Below the pieces are notes generated by a model that was not told the DNA's origin, did no database searches, and saw only the letters and a program-made list of their open reading frames with translations. Shown here in pieces: positions 12,251 through 22,753 of a stretch of DNA of 64,000 nt. The position numbers and the translations under genes were made by a program. Positions within the stretch are counted from its first letter, which is position 1, and each line of letters begins with the position of its first letter. This DNA is from Bradyrhizobium sp. sBnM-33 (GTDB lineage Bacteria; Pseudomonadota; Alphaproteobacteria; Rhizobiales; Xanthobacteraceae), in assembly GCF_032917945.1 (NCBI RefSeq), contig NZ_CP136624.1:1-64000 (forward strand), given 5' to 3'.

Positions 12251-12407
12251 CCCCTCTCCTCTTGTGGGAGAGGGTGGATCAATCGTGCGAAGCACGATTG
12301 AGACGGGTGAGGGGTTCTCTCCGCGAGTGAACCTCTCGCATTAGCATTCGTGGAGAGAACCCCTCATCCGGCGCTGCGCGCCACCTTCTCCCACAAGAGG
12401 AGAAGGA
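12251..12407 (+). repeat. Paired GTGGGAGAGGG-family repeats in inverted orientation
   Basis: One copy occupies 12251-12317 and a diverged inverted copy 12358-12407, separated by about 40 bases. Each has a private internal palindrome (aatcgtgcgaagcacgatt in the first). With the preceding repeat it fills the 302-base gap between two convergent genes, where no coding sequence is supported. Confidence 0.8.
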
Positions 12408-12425
12408 AGATTTGACGTAGGTCAT

Positions 12426-13856
12426 TCAATTCGCGCCCGCCAGCTTTCCCTTGCTGTCGGTTGCCCCGACCACGTCGCGCACGAGCTCGAACACGCCGTC
12501 GGCTTCGGGCGGCCAGTTCGGCGAGCGCCCGAACCGGACGATCACCAGCCGTTCAGAGGGCACGCCGATCACATATTGCCCGAGCGTGCCCTTGGCGAAG
12601 ATGGCATCGCGTGGCCAGCCGCGCTCGGTGCGGTAGGTAGCGCCAAAACTGTCGCCGTGATTGGTCCAGAAGCCGGCGCCCTGGCCGATCCACGCGTTCG
12701 GCGTCGGCGTCGCCGCATATTTCGCCCAGCCTTCGGGGAGGATGCGTTTTCCGCCCGTCATGCCGTCATTGAGATAGAGCCGACCGAAGCGCGCCCAGTC
12801 GCGCGCACTCGCCAGCAACTGGCTCGATCCTTCCGCATTGCCCGAGGCGTCGAATTCGAGCGTCACATTGCGCATGCCGAGCGGCTCGAACAGTTCCTGC
12901 CGTGCGAAGGCAATCATATGAGCCGCGCTGCCGCCGGTGGCCTGGCGGATCAGATGCGCGAGGATCACGGTGTTGCCGTCATGGTAGTTCCACGCCGCGC
13001 CCGGCACCGACTCCGCCGGCATGCTCACAGCATACGCGGCCATGTCAGGCTCCATGAACTTCATGCGATTGACCGGCTCGAGCGCAGACGCCAGCGAGGC
13101 CTGCAGCGAACTGCCAAGCTTTAGTCCCGCGGTGTGCCGGAGCAGATGATCGAGCGTGATGGCGCGCCTTGGATCGCCGGGCTGATGCCACGCCGCGATC
13201 GGCACCGGTTCATGCAGCCTCAGCGCACCCTTGCGCACGAGGATGCCGGCCAGCGCCGAGACGACCGATTTGGTGGCGGAGAATCCGAGCAGCGGCGTGT
13301 CGACGCCGATGCCCTCGGCATAGCGTTCGGCAATGATGCGCCCGTCCTTCAGGATCACCACGGCGCGCGTGTTGCGCGGCGTCGATCTGTCCGGCTCGGC
13401 GAAGGCGCGGTCGAGTGCCACTGCGAGTTGCGGCGTCTGCGGTTCGACAATGGCGCGGCCGGCGATGTCAGGCAGCAATGCCGGCCTGGCCTCCGACTGC
13501 GGCAACACAATCGCCGTCACGGCACCACCAAGATCGAGATAACAGCCGAGCCCATCGCCGCGATAGACGGCATAGCTGCGGCCGAAGCCGAACAGCGTCA
13601 CCGTGACGCCCTTGCGCGCGCGATCGACGCGATAGTCGAGCAACCATGCGATCAGGCCGGCGCCCGGCATCGCGGACGTGGTCTCGGCAAACACCCGCGC
13701 CGGGTCGAGGCCAGAGACGAAGGTCTCGGTGCAGAGCACGCCGGCGACGAAGCCGGTCGCGACCTTCGGCACGTCGCGGGCGCGGGCGGCCGAGAGCGCG
13801 AGCGCGCTGAGCGCCGTGGTGGCGGCGAGGATGAGGATGAGATTTCGTCTGGTCAC
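12426..13856 (-). CDS. Exported serine hydrolase, beta-lactamase class C fold
   Basis: A secreted or lipophilic-compartment hydrolase of the class C beta-lactamase / 6-aminohexanoate-dimer hydrolase family. An N-terminal signal peptide is clear (TRRNLILILAATTALSALA with a cleavage-like ARA). The catalytic SxxK is SATK (S193, K196), and WNYHDGN carries the expected tyrosine. Start: GTG 13856 has GGAGG four bases upstream; an ATG at 13877 is the alternative. The roughly 150 residues before the catalytic domain are unlike classical beta-lactamases. True substrate is unknown; many such proteins are esterases or amidases, not resistance enzymes. Confidence 0.8.
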   Translation of the reverse strand: MTRRNLILILAATTALSALALSAARARDVPKVATGFVAGVLCTETFVSGLDPARVFAETTSAMPGAGLIAWLLDYRVDRARKGVTVTLFGFGRSYAVYRGDGLGCYLDLGGAVTAIVLPQSEARPALLPDIAGRAIVEPQTPQLAVALDRAFAEPDRSTPRNTRAVVILKDGRIIAERYAEGIGVDTPLLGFSATKSVVSALAGILVRKGALRLHEPVPIAAWHQPGDPRRAITLDHLLRHTAGLKLGSSLQASLASALEPVNRMKFMEPDMAAYAVSMPAESVPGAAWNYHDGNTVILAHLIRQATGGSAAHMIAFARQELFEPLGMRNVTLEFDASGNAEGSSQLLASARDWARFGRLYLNDGMTGGKRILPEGWAKYAATPTPNAWIGQGAGFWTNHGDSFGATYRTERGWPRDAIFAKGTLGQYVIGVPSERLVIVRFGRSPNWPPEADGVFELVRDVVGATDSKGKLAGAN

Positions 13857-14004
13857 GGAGCCTCCGGCATGACGCATCAGCGCGTGCCGGGGATGTTCAC
13901 GAAGCGGCTTGTGGCCGCTCGCCGGATTTGGAATGCGCGCTGGTCGAATGCTCAACGCGCCTCGCCGATTCCAAAATTAGACAGCAACAGCAAGATGATA
14001 CAAG

Positions 14005-15069
14005 CTAGGCCGCGATCGCCTTGAGCCGGCGGTATTCGGTCGGCGTGACGCCGGTGATAGCCTTGAAGGCGCGGTTGAAGGGCCCAAGCGATTGGAAGCC
14101 GGCATCCATCGCGATGGTAATCACGGGGACTTCGGCCTGGCTCGGATCGGCCAGCGCGGCCTTGGCTTCGGCGATCCGGTGCTCGTTGAGGAACACATTG
14201 AAGTTGCGGTAGCCGAGCCGCTGGTTGATCAGCCGCCGCAGCCGGTATTCGGGAATGGCGAGTTTGGCTGCGAGCGTGCCGATGGTGATGTTGTCGTGGC
14301 GATAGATGCGCTCGTCGGCCATCAGCCGCATCAGTGCATCGATGAGTTTTTGATCGGCGGCGCTGGCTTCGACGGCGGCTGCCGCCTCGATTGGGTCGGT
14401 CCGGACGACTGCTGCGGCCGGGAATAGATCGGCGCCATCGAAACGCATCAACGCAATCGCGATTGCCGCGACCACGGCGGCGAGCAGCGCCGAATTCAGC
14501 GTGTTGGCAATCTCCGCGGCACCGCTGCCAGAGAGCGATATCTGCAGCACCGCATTCAGCCCGCCGTACAGTGCCGCCGCGCTGACAATGAAGACGCGGA
14601 TGCGGCGCCGGCCCTCGACCAGATCAGCCGGCCAGGACGCGATGGTCTGCACGACGGCCAGCACGATGAAGCCGAGCGCGAGCAGATTGACCGCAATGAT
14701 GTAAAGCCGCACGCCGGATGCGGGCGCCAGCCACATGCAATTGACGAAACTGAAAGCCGCGATCGCTGCCCAGGTCAACGCGTGCCACCAGCGCAGTTTG
14801 AACGTCTCCTCGAACAGCGCGCGCGTAAACAGCCAAAACACCACGGCATTGCCGGTCGACAGCGCGATCACGGGCGCAAGCGCCGGAGGCACCTTCGATG
14901 TCACACCGATCGAAGAGATCACGGCATGCGCAGCCGACCCCACTGCAAATGCCGCCGCGAGCCGTCCGGCAAGCACCGCTCCGAAACCGCGAAACAGTGA
15001 TGCTGCCAAGACCAAGAGCAGCGCCACGGTGGCGCCGCGCAAGGCGATCTCGAAGGTGGAAAGCAGCAT
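14005..15069 (-). CDS. AraC family regulator with N-terminal membrane domain
   Basis: A 354-residue protein whose first ~220 residues form about seven hydrophobic segments, followed by an AraC/XylS double helix-turn-helix. The C-terminal signature is clear: IPEYRLRRLINQRLGYRNF, then ITIAMDAGFQSLGPFNRAF and ITGVTPTEYRRL. Such membrane-tethered regulators sense a signal at the inner membrane and act on nearby genes. The serine hydrolase lies downstream on the same strand, 148 bases away, making it a plausible target; this is inference from position only. Confidence 0.88.
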   Translation of the reverse strand: MLLSTFEIALRGATVALLLVLAASLFRGFGAVLAGRLAAAFAVGSAAHAVISSIGVTSKVPPALAPVIALSTGNAVVFWLFTRALFEETFKLRWWHALTWAAIAAFSFVNCMWLAPASGVRLYIIAVNLLALGFIVLAVVQTIASWPADLVEGRRRIRVFIVSAAALYGGLNAVLQISLSGSGAAEIANTLNSALLAAVVAAIAIALMRFDGADLFPAAAVVRTDPIEAAAAVEASAADQKLIDALMRLMADERIYRHDNITIGTLAAKLAIPEYRLRRLINQRLGYRNFNVFLNEHRIAEAKAALADPSQAEVPVITIAMDAGFQSLGPFNRAFKAITGVTPTEYRRLKAIAA

Positions 15070-15146
15070 CGGATGGTCCGTTCGCGCGGATCATCCGCGA
15101 CGCAAACAATCTAGTATGAATCGTACTGTGGTTCAATTTCTGCCGA

Positions 15147-15712
15147 TCAGCCCCTCCAGCGATCGCGCGACGTCACCCAGCGCTCATTGGTCTTGCCGGA
15201 TAGATCAACTTCGCCATCCCTCCTCGCCCCCAACCGACGCGCGACCGCTTGCGACGGTGCGTTAGAGAAGTCGATGCAATGGATGATCTCGCCGATTTCG
15301 AAGGTCGCGAACACCCAGTCGATCGACGCCCGTGCCGCTTCCACTGCATAACCTTGCCGCGGTATTGGCGGTCGATGCCCCAGCCGACCTCAAAGCCCGG
15401 CCAGCCCGGCGGGCACCACGGCCCGACGCGGCCGATATAGCGGCGGCTAGATTTTTCCTCGACGGCGAACATGCCGAAGCCGTGCAGCGCCCAATGCCCT
15501 GAGATCACGGCAGCGTTGCGCCATCCGCCGATCTCGGTGGTGATCGCCTTGCCGTCGGGCGTGATGAAGCGCGCGGTGTCGGGATCGGACGGCATCGCCG
15601 TATTCGCGGCAATGTCATCGCTGCGCCATGGCCGCAGGACCAGGCGCGCGGTCTCGATGATGGGACCGTCGACCTTCAGCAATTTTGCGTCGGGTTTGAG
15701 CGGAGGGATCAT
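15147..15712 (-). pseudogene. GNAT family acetyltransferase, broken by a one-base deletion
   Basis: The first part reads as a RimJ-like acetyltransferase (IIETARLVLRPWRSDD, then YIGRVGPWCPPGWPGFEVGW, IDRQYRGK). At about 15352-15354 the frame shifts, and the rest continues in another frame as GYAVEAARASIDWVF, then FSNAPSQAVARRLGARRDGE, the standard acetyl-CoA-binding end. Adding one base (a C in the plus-strand run ACCTT) restores a single protein of about 188 residues. It is either a recent pseudogene or a sequencing slip. The ATG at 15712 (MIPPLKPDAK) is the likely start. Confidence 0.8.
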
Positions 15713-15765
15713 TGGTTTCCAGCCTCCATTCTTCTGCAATTGTTATCTGCATGGTTGCTTACCGC

Positions 15766-15857
15766 CGTCATTGCGAGGAGCGCAAGCGACGAAAGCAATC
15801 CATACTTGCTTCGTTGCGAGATGGATTGCTTCGCTTCGCTCGCAATGACGGGGAGAG
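15766..15857 (+). repeat. Palindromic intergenic repeat, CGTCATTGCGAGGAGCG family, copy 1
   Basis: The left arm starts cgtcattgcgaggagcgcaa and the right arm ends gcttcgctcgcaatgacggg, both flanking GAAGCAATCCAT-type sequence. Further copies lie at 17825-17945 and 24735-24827. Confidence 0.85.
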
Positions 15858-15920
15858 GTCATCGCCCGTGGTCCATCGCGCAATTCCTGCTATAATCGCC
15901 GCAAACCCGAAGGAGTCCAC

Positions 15921-16838
15921 ATGAGCTGGCAACCGTCCAACGATCCCGTGCTCGGCGATCCCAAGACCTGCGACGCGCTCGACCTCATCATCGTGCCGCG
16001 CACCCGCGATCTCGGCGACGGGTTTGCGGTGCGGCGCGCGCTGCCGCATGGCAAGCGGCAGATGGTCGGGCCGTTCATCTTCTTCGATCATTTCGGCCCC
16101 GTTCAGTTTATGGCGGGCCGTGGCATGGACGTGCGGCCGCATCCGCATATCGGGCTTGCCACCGTCACCTATCTGTTCGACGGCTCGATCATGCACCGCG
16201 ACAGCGAGGGCAACATCCAGGAGATCCAGCCCGGCGCCATGAATCTGATGACGGCCGGGCGCGGCATTGCGCATTCCGAGCGCACGCCCGACGTGCAGCG
16301 CCGCGACGGCCAGAAGATGCTCGGCCTGCAAAGCTGGATCGCACTGCCGGCGGGCTCTGAAGAAATCGCGCCGTCGTTCCAGCACTACGCGGCCGAAGCC
16401 CTCCCGACCGTGAAGGAGAGCGGATTTACTGCGCGCATTATCGCAGGCCACGGCTTTGGCGTGACATCGCCGGTCAGCATGGTCTCGCCGTGGTTCTACG
16501 CTGAAGTGACGGCGCAGGCCGGGACCAGCGTGCCGCTCGACCCTGACCATGAAGAGCGCGCGATCTACCTCGTCGACGGCGAGGTCGAGATCGCGAATGA
16601 ACGCTACGAAGGACCGCGGCTCCTGATCTTTCGGCCCGGCGACCGCATCACGGTGAAGGCGGTCACGCCGGTGCGGATGATGTTTCTCGGCGGCGACGCG
16701 CTGGAAGGCCCGCGGCATATCTGGTGGAATTTCGTTTCCTCCAGCAAGGAGCGGATCGAGCAGGCCAAACAGGACTGGAAAACCGGCCGGTTTGCCGCCG
16801 TTCCGCAGGAACATGAGTTCATTCCGCTGCCGGAGTGA
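15921..16838 (+). CDS. Pirin family protein
   Basis: A 305-residue bicupin of the pirin family. The N-terminal cupin carries the metal ligands in RPHPHIGLATVTY and GRGIAHSERTPD, so an iron-type metal site is expected. Some bacterial pirins act as quercetin dioxygenases, others bind regulators; nothing in the sequence decides between these. It stands alone, 69 bases before purC on the same strand. Confidence 0.9.
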   Translation: MSWQPSNDPVLGDPKTCDALDLIIVPRTRDLGDGFAVRRALPHGKRQMVGPFIFFDHFGPVQFMAGRGMDVRPHPHIGLATVTYLFDGSIMHRDSEGNIQEIQPGAMNLMTAGRGIAHSERTPDVQRRDGQKMLGLQSWIALPAGSEEIAPSFQHYAAEALPTVKESGFTARIIAGHGFGVTSPVSMVSPWFYAEVTAQAGTSVPLDPDHEERAIYLVDGEVEIANERYEGPRLLIFRPGDRITVKAVTPVRMMFLGGDALEGPRHIWWNFVSSSKERIEQAKQDWKTGRFAAVPQEHEFIPLPE

Positions 16839-16907
16839 GCTATTGCTCCGCTTTCTCATTTGCTGCCACGCTCTTGCACGAGGCCGCCTGTTCGAAAGCC
16901 TGACCAG

Positions 16908-17822
<915 letters not shown>

Positions 17823-17824
17823 CC

Positions 17825-17945
17825 CGTCATTGCGAGCCACCCGGTCGGCGCGAAGCGCCGCCGGATGACAGGCTCCGTGAAGCAATCCACGTCTCTGCTC
17901 GGGGATAGATGGATTGCTTCGTCGCTGTCGCTCCTCGCAATGACG
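17825..17945 (+). repeat. Palindromic intergenic repeat, CGTCATTGCGAG family, copy 2
   Basis: The outer arms are cgtcattgcgag and ctcgcaatgacg, with GAAGCAATCC / GGATTGCTTC as the inner pair. The left half has acquired a different insert (ccggtcggcgcgaagcgccg). It starts three bases after the purC stop codon and so may form the 3' end of its mRNA. Confidence 0.85.
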
Positions 17946-18019
17946 CGCGGATACGGGATTGCCCGTAAGACCCATCTGGTGCGAAGCTCGTTCCCTGAAG
18001 AATTCAGAGGGAACGCCCC

Positions 18020-18826
18020 ATGACCGAAGTCGACTCCGTGCTCGTCGAACGCGACGGTCCCGTGACCATCGTTTCCATCAACCGTCCGCATTGCCGCAAC
18101 GCCGTCGACGGTGCGACCGCGCGAAAACTCTACGATGCGTTTCTTGCTTTCGATGCCGACGAGAGCGCGTCGGTTGCGGTGTTCACCGGCACCGGCGGCT
18201 ATTTCTGCGCCGGCGCCGATCTGAAGGCGGTGGCGGCGGGCGATCCGAACAAGAAGCGCGAGCTCGGCGGCCATGATTCGATCGCGCCGATGGGACCGAG
18301 CCGGCTGCGGCTGTCGAAGCCCGTGATAGCCGCGGTCGAAGGCTTTGCGGTGGCCGGCGGCATGGAGCTGGCGCTATGGGCGGACATGCGCGTCGTCGCG
18401 GAAGACGCGACCTTCGGCATCTTCTGCCGCCGCTTCGGCGTGCCATTGATTGATCTCGGCACCATCCGGCTGCCGCGGCTGATCGGCCATTCGCAGGCGA
18501 TCGACCTGATTCTCACCGGACGGCCGGTCGGCGCGGAGGAAGCGCTGCGAATGGGCTTGGCCAATCGCGTCGTCGGCCGCGGCGAGGCGGCCGCACAGGC
18601 GATTGCGCTGGCGCGGGAGATCGCGCGCTTCCCGCAAAAATGCCTGCGCGCCGATCGGCTGTCGGCGCTGCGGCAATGGGATCTTTCGGAGGAAGAAGCG
18701 ATCGCCAACGAAATGCGCGGCGGGCTTGAAGTGATCGCCTCGGGCGAAACGCTGTCGGGCGCAACGCGTTTCGCCTCCGGCGTCGGCCGGCATGGCGCGT
18801 TCGGTGGCGCGGTGGGAACCGACTGA
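18020..18826 (+). CDS. Crotonase / enoyl-CoA hydratase family protein
   Basis: A 268-residue crotonase-fold protein. The oxyanion-hole segments are GTGGYFCAGADLKAV and EGFAVAGGMELALWAD, and the C-terminal region includes IDLILTGRPVGAEEALRMGL. The position of the second catalytic glutamate of true hydratases (around the FGVPLIDLG segment) is not Glu, so activity other than hydration is possible. It stands alone, with no beta-oxidation partner nearby. Confidence 0.85.
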   Translation: MTEVDSVLVERDGPVTIVSINRPHCRNAVDGATARKLYDAFLAFDADESASVAVFTGTGGYFCAGADLKAVAAGDPNKKRELGGHDSIAPMGPSRLRLSKPVIAAVEGFAVAGGMELALWADMRVVAEDATFGIFCRRFGVPLIDLGTIRLPRLIGHSQAIDLILTGRPVGAEEALRMGLANRVVGRGEAAAQAIALAREIARFPQKCLRADRLSALRQWDLSEEEAIANEMRGGLEVIASGETLSGATRFASGVGRHGAFGGAVGTD

Positions 18827-18937
18827 CGCCGCGCAGCCATGTGCCTCCACGAGAGCCCAGTTGTCATAAAATTGTTGTTGTCGTCCCAGGCCGCCCTCGT
18901 CTACGACTAACGTGCTGAATTTTGGGGCTTTTTTTGC

Positions 18938-21136
18938 GTGATTAATCAATCAATTTATTTCGGCCCGCGGGCAAGGCGGGCCGTCAATGATGTTCTTGGC
19001 GGGAGCGCGGCGAGCATCCTCGGCATTACATTCGGTCTGTCCTATGCGTTGCTGATCTTCGCGGGGCCGCTGTCGCCTTATTTGTCCTACGGTATCGCGG
19101 CAACCTTCATCAGCTCGGCCGTGATTGCGGCCACCATCGCGCTTGGCAGCTCCCTGTCATTTGCGGTCGCCGGCCCCGACAGCTCCACCGCGGCAGTGAC
19201 TGGAATCCTGGCCGCATCGCTGGTCGAGCGCATCATCGCAGCCGATCCGTCGGCGCCGCTGCTCACGCCTGTTCTGATCACGGTCGGCCTCTCGACCATC
19301 GTCACCGGCATGGCGCTGTGCGGCCTCGGCCTGACCCGGATGGGCCGCGCCATCCGCTACGTGCCCTATCCTGTCATCGGCGGTTTCCTGGGCGCGACCG
19401 GGCTTCTGATCATGTTGGGTGCGATCCGCGTTATTACCGATCGTCCGGTACAATTCAGCTCGCTACCTCAGTTCGCCAATATCGTCACGATATCGGAACT
19501 GGCCGCAGCCTGCGCGATGGCGCTGGTGCTGTATTTGACCTGGCACCGTTCGCGCGGCCCGTTCGGCTTGCCGATCATCCTGATCGGCGGCGTGATCGCG
19601 GCGCATCTGGCCTTCTGGATCATCGGCATCTCGCCGGAACAGGCCCGCGCGACCGGCTGGACCTTCGGGCCTCCGCCGCCCTCGGCGTTCATGCTGCCTT
19701 GGCACGCGGACGCGCTTGCCCAGTATCCCTGGACCGCGGTGCCGGACCTGCTCGGCAATCTGATTGCAGTGGTCTTCGTTACGGCGGCCAGCACGCTGTT
19801 CAACACCACCGGCATCGAGCTCGCGGCGCATCGCGAAGCCAATCTGGAACGCGAACTCAACGTCACCGGCTTTGGCAATATCCTGGCCGGGGCGCTGGCC
19901 GGCTATACCGGCTGCGTCTCGGTAAGCCGCACCATCCTGAATTTCAGCAGCGGCGGCAGGGGCCGGCTGTCCGGCCTGACGGCCGCGGCCGTCTCGCTGC
20001 TGATGCTGGCGATTGCGCCCGAGCTGCTCGGCTACATGCCGAAATTCGTGCTTGGCGGGCTCTTGCTCTATCTGGGCGCGGACCAACTGCACAAATGGAT
20101 TATCGAGTCGCGCAAGCGCCTGACCAGGACCGAATACGCGTCGCTGCTGGTGATCATCGTTATCATCGTCCAGTGGGGCTTCGTGCCGGGCATTCTGATC
20201 GGGATCATTATCGGCTGTGCGACCTTTGCTTTCAGCGCGGCACGGATCGAGGCGATCAAGTTCAGCTTTGACGGATCGGAATATCGCAGCTCGCTGGATC
20301 GTTCGCGCGACGACCAGGAAGTGCTACTGGCCCATGGCGGCAAGATCCAGGGGCTGAACCTGCAGAGCTACCTGTTCTTCGGTTCCGCCAACCGGCTCTA
20401 TCAGCATGTCAAGGCGCTGCTGCAAGAACAGCCGGAGTGCCGCTATCTACTGTTCGACTTCAAGCTCGTCACTGGCATCGATTCGTCGGCAGCGTACAGT
20501 TTTGCCCAGATCAAACGCAGCGCGCATGATCTCGGCGTCCATCTGGTGCTGGTGCATCTGTCCGCTAGCACAGCGAAGGTGCTGCGCTTGAGCGACTTCA
20601 TCACCGATGGCGTCACCACGATCGACGAACTCGACCATGCGCTGGAATGGTGCGAGAACGAGATCATCATGCAGCATCAGGGACTCGCGCAGGAAGCGGC
20701 CAATCTGCGCGACTGGTTCACCAAGATATTCGACAGCGAGGACGACGCGGATGAGCTTATCCGCCGCTGCCAGCGCATAGAGGTCGACACCGCCGAGATC
20801 ATCGTGCGCGCCGGCGATGCCGCCGATTCCATGCATTTCATCCTCGACGGACGCGTCGGCATCATGGTGCCGGCAGATGACGGCCGTATCACGCGGGTGC
20901 GCGGCCTCGGCCGCTACACCACGATCGGCGAGATGGGCCTCGTCTCGCACGCGCCGCGCAGCGCGACGATCCAGGCCGAGATCGCCAGCGTGCTGTACGT
21001 GCTGAACAAGCACCAGTTCGAGGCGATCAAGGCCGACGCCCCCGAGCTCGGCCAGAAGCTGTTGACCTATTTCGTCTCGGTCATGGCGGAGCGGCTTTCC
21101 TTCGCCAATCGCACGATCGCGGTGTTGCGAAGGTAG
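18938..21136 (+). CDS. SulP anion transporter with STAS and cyclic-nucleotide-binding domains
   Basis: A 732-residue fusion. Residues ~15-410 are the SulP/SLC26 membrane domain (GITFGLSYALLIFAGPLSP, VAGPDSSTAAVTGILAA, GYTGCVSVSRTILNF). Residues ~440-580 are a STAS domain (YLLFDFKLVTGIDSSAAYSF, the anti-sigma-antagonist-like core). Residues ~610-730 are a cNMP-binding domain (MHFILDGRVGIMV, TIGEMGLVSHAPRSATIQA, with the E and R that contact the cyclic nucleotide). Probable substrates are sulfate, bicarbonate or a dicarboxylate. Start is GTG 18938; a T-rich stretch lies just upstream. The third domain suggests gating by cAMP or cGMP. Confidence 0.9.
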   Translation: MINQSIYFGPRARRAVNDVLGGSAASILGITFGLSYALLIFAGPLSPYLSYGIAATFISSAVIAATIALGSSLSFAVAGPDSSTAAVTGILAASLVERIIAADPSAPLLTPVLITVGLSTIVTGMALCGLGLTRMGRAIRYVPYPVIGGFLGATGLLIMLGAIRVITDRPVQFSSLPQFANIVTISELAAACAMALVLYLTWHRSRGPFGLPIILIGGVIAAHLAFWIIGISPEQARATGWTFGPPPPSAFMLPWHADALAQYPWTAVPDLLGNLIAVVFVTAASTLFNTTGIELAAHREANLERELNVTGFGNILAGALAGYTGCVSVSRTILNFSSGGRGRLSGLTAAAVSLLMLAIAPELLGYMPKFVLGGLLLYLGADQLHKWIIESRKRLTRTEYASLLVIIVIIVQWGFVPGILIGIIIGCATFAFSAARIEAIKFSFDGSEYRSSLDRSRDDQEVLLAHGGKIQGLNLQSYLFFGSANRLYQHVKALLQEQPECRYLLFDFKLVTGIDSSAAYSFAQIKRSAHDLGVHLVLVHLSASTAKVLRLSDFITDGVTTIDELDHALEWCENEIIMQHQGLAQEAANLRDWFTKIFDSEDDADELIRRCQRIEVDTAEIIVRAGDAADSMHFILDGRVGIMVPADDGRITRVRGLGRYTTIGEMGLVSHAPRSATIQAEIASVLYVLNKHQFEAIKADAPELGQKLLTYFVSVMAERLSFANRTIAVLRR

Positions 21137-21147
21137 CAAGCCCGGGA

Positions 21148-22641
21148 CTACACCCCTGCCATCATCACATATTTGATCTCGACATATTCTTCCATGCCGT
21201 GATGCGAGCCTTCGCGCCCCAAGCCTGACTCCTTGACGCCGCCGAACGGCGCCACTTCCGTGGTGATCAGGCCGGTGTTGACGCCGACCATGCCTGACTC
21301 CAGCGCTTCGGCGACGCGCCAGACGCGGCCGAGATCGCGGGAATAGAAGTAAGAGGCGAGGCCGAACGGCGAGGCGTTGCACATCGCGATCACGTCGGCT
21401 TCGTCCTTGAAGCGGAACACCGGCGCCAAAGGCCCAAACGTTTCTTCATGCGCCACCAGCGCATCCGGCTTCACATTCGAGAGCACCGTCGGCTCGAAAA
21501 AGCTGCCGCCGAGCGCATGGCGCTTTCCGCCGGTGACGATCTTCGCGCCGCCCTTCACGGCATTCTCAATGTGCTTCTCGACCTTGAGCACCGCGTCCAT
21601 GTTGATCAGCGGGCCCTGTGTCACGCCCTGTTCAGTGCCGTCGCCGATCTTCATCGCCGCGACTTTCTTGGACAGCTTTTCGACGAACGCGTCGTAGATC
21701 TTGTCCTGGGCGTAGATGCGGTTGGCGCAGACGCAGGTCTGGCCCATGTTACGGTATTTCGAGATCATCGCGCCCTCGACGGCGGCATCGATATCGGCAT
21801 CATCGAACACCACGAACGGCGCGTTGCCGCCCAGTTCGAGGCCGAGCTTCTTCACACCCACGGAAGCCTGCTGATAGAGGATCTTTCCGACTTCGGTCGA
21901 CCCGGTGAAACCAATGAAGCGCACCGCCGGATGCTCGCACAGCACCTTGCCGATTGCGGACGAATTGCCGGTGAGGATGTTGAACACGCCCTTCGGCACG
22001 CCAGCCTTCTCGGCGAGCGCGACCAGCGCCAGCGCGGTCAGCGGCGTTTCATTGGCGGGCTTGAGCACCACGGTGCAGCCCGCGGCCAGCGCCGGCGAGA
22101 CTTTTCGCGTGATCATCGAGCACGGGAAATTCCACGGCGTGATGGCGCCGCAGACGCCGATCGGCTGCTTGATCGCCAAGAGCCGCGCATCCGGCCGCTG
22201 GGTCGGGATGGTCTCGCCGTAGACGCGGCGGGCTTCCTCGGCGAAAAATTCGACATAGGCGCCGCCGATATCGACTTCGCCGAGCGCTTCCGCCAGCGGC
22301 TTGCCTTGTTCCGACGTGAGGATCAGCGCGAGATCCTCGCGGTTCGCCGCGATCAGATCGAACCATTTGCGCAAGATGTTTGAGCGCTGTTTGGCGGTGA
22401 GCTTGGCCCAGGCGGGGAATGCACGCTCGGCGGCTTCGACGGCTTGGGTTGCTTCGGCCGTGCTGAACGCCGGGACTTTTGCAAGCTCCACGCCATTGAC
22501 CGGATTGGTGACCGGGCGCGACGGCGTGCCGACCCAGGCGCCGTCGATGTAACAGCGGTCACGCAGCAGCGAGGGATCTTTCAGGCGGTCATGCAGCGAG
22601 GACTGGGAGGATTGGGCGCGAGCGGCGACGGGCGGGTTCAT
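21148..22641 (-). CDS. gabD: NAD(P)-dependent succinate-semialdehyde dehydrogenase
   Basis: A 497-residue aldehyde dehydrogenase of the GabD branch, oxidising succinate semialdehyde to succinate in GABA breakdown. The cofactor and catalytic segments are present: ITPWNFPCSMITRKVSPAL, FTGSTEVGKIL, LELGGNAPFVVFDDAD (catalytic Glu) and GQTCVCANR (catalytic Cys). Start is ATG 22641, six bases after a GAGGAGT ribosome site. It converges with the SulP gene, stops 11 bases apart. No gabT is adjacent. Confidence 0.93.
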   Translation of the reverse strand: MNPPVAARAQSSQSSLHDRLKDPSLLRDRCYIDGAWVGTPSRPVTNPVNGVELAKVPAFSTAEATQAVEAAERAFPAWAKLTAKQRSNILRKWFDLIAANREDLALILTSEQGKPLAEALGEVDIGGAYVEFFAEEARRVYGETIPTQRPDARLLAIKQPIGVCGAITPWNFPCSMITRKVSPALAAGCTVVLKPANETPLTALALVALAEKAGVPKGVFNILTGNSSAIGKVLCEHPAVRFIGFTGSTEVGKILYQQASVGVKKLGLELGGNAPFVVFDDADIDAAVEGAMISKYRNMGQTCVCANRIYAQDKIYDAFVEKLSKKVAAMKIGDGTEQGVTQGPLINMDAVLKVEKHIENAVKGGAKIVTGGKRHALGGSFFEPTVLSNVKPDALVAHEETFGPLAPVFRFKDEADVIAMCNASPFGLASYFYSRDLGRVWRVAEALESGMVGVNTGLITTEVAPFGGVKESGLGREGSHHGMEEYVEIKYVMMAGV

Positions 22642-22753
22642 GGCGTACTCCTCGGATTTTCTTGAGAGATTGGTCCGAGTATAGGCCCATATCAGCGGCA
22701 ATGCATCGCCTGCTGAGGCAGCCATGCTTCAACGAATGTTGAGGGCAGCCCCC

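Noticed and set aside
12426..13856. Antibiotic-resistance beta-lactamase
   Set aside because: Sequence resembles the esterase/6-aminohexanoate hydrolase side of the family, with YHD instead of YxN, so a resistance claim is not supported.
12576..14024. Plus-strand reading frames opposite the serine hydrolase
   Set aside because: Shadows of the minus-strand hydrolase, which has a signal peptide and SxxK.
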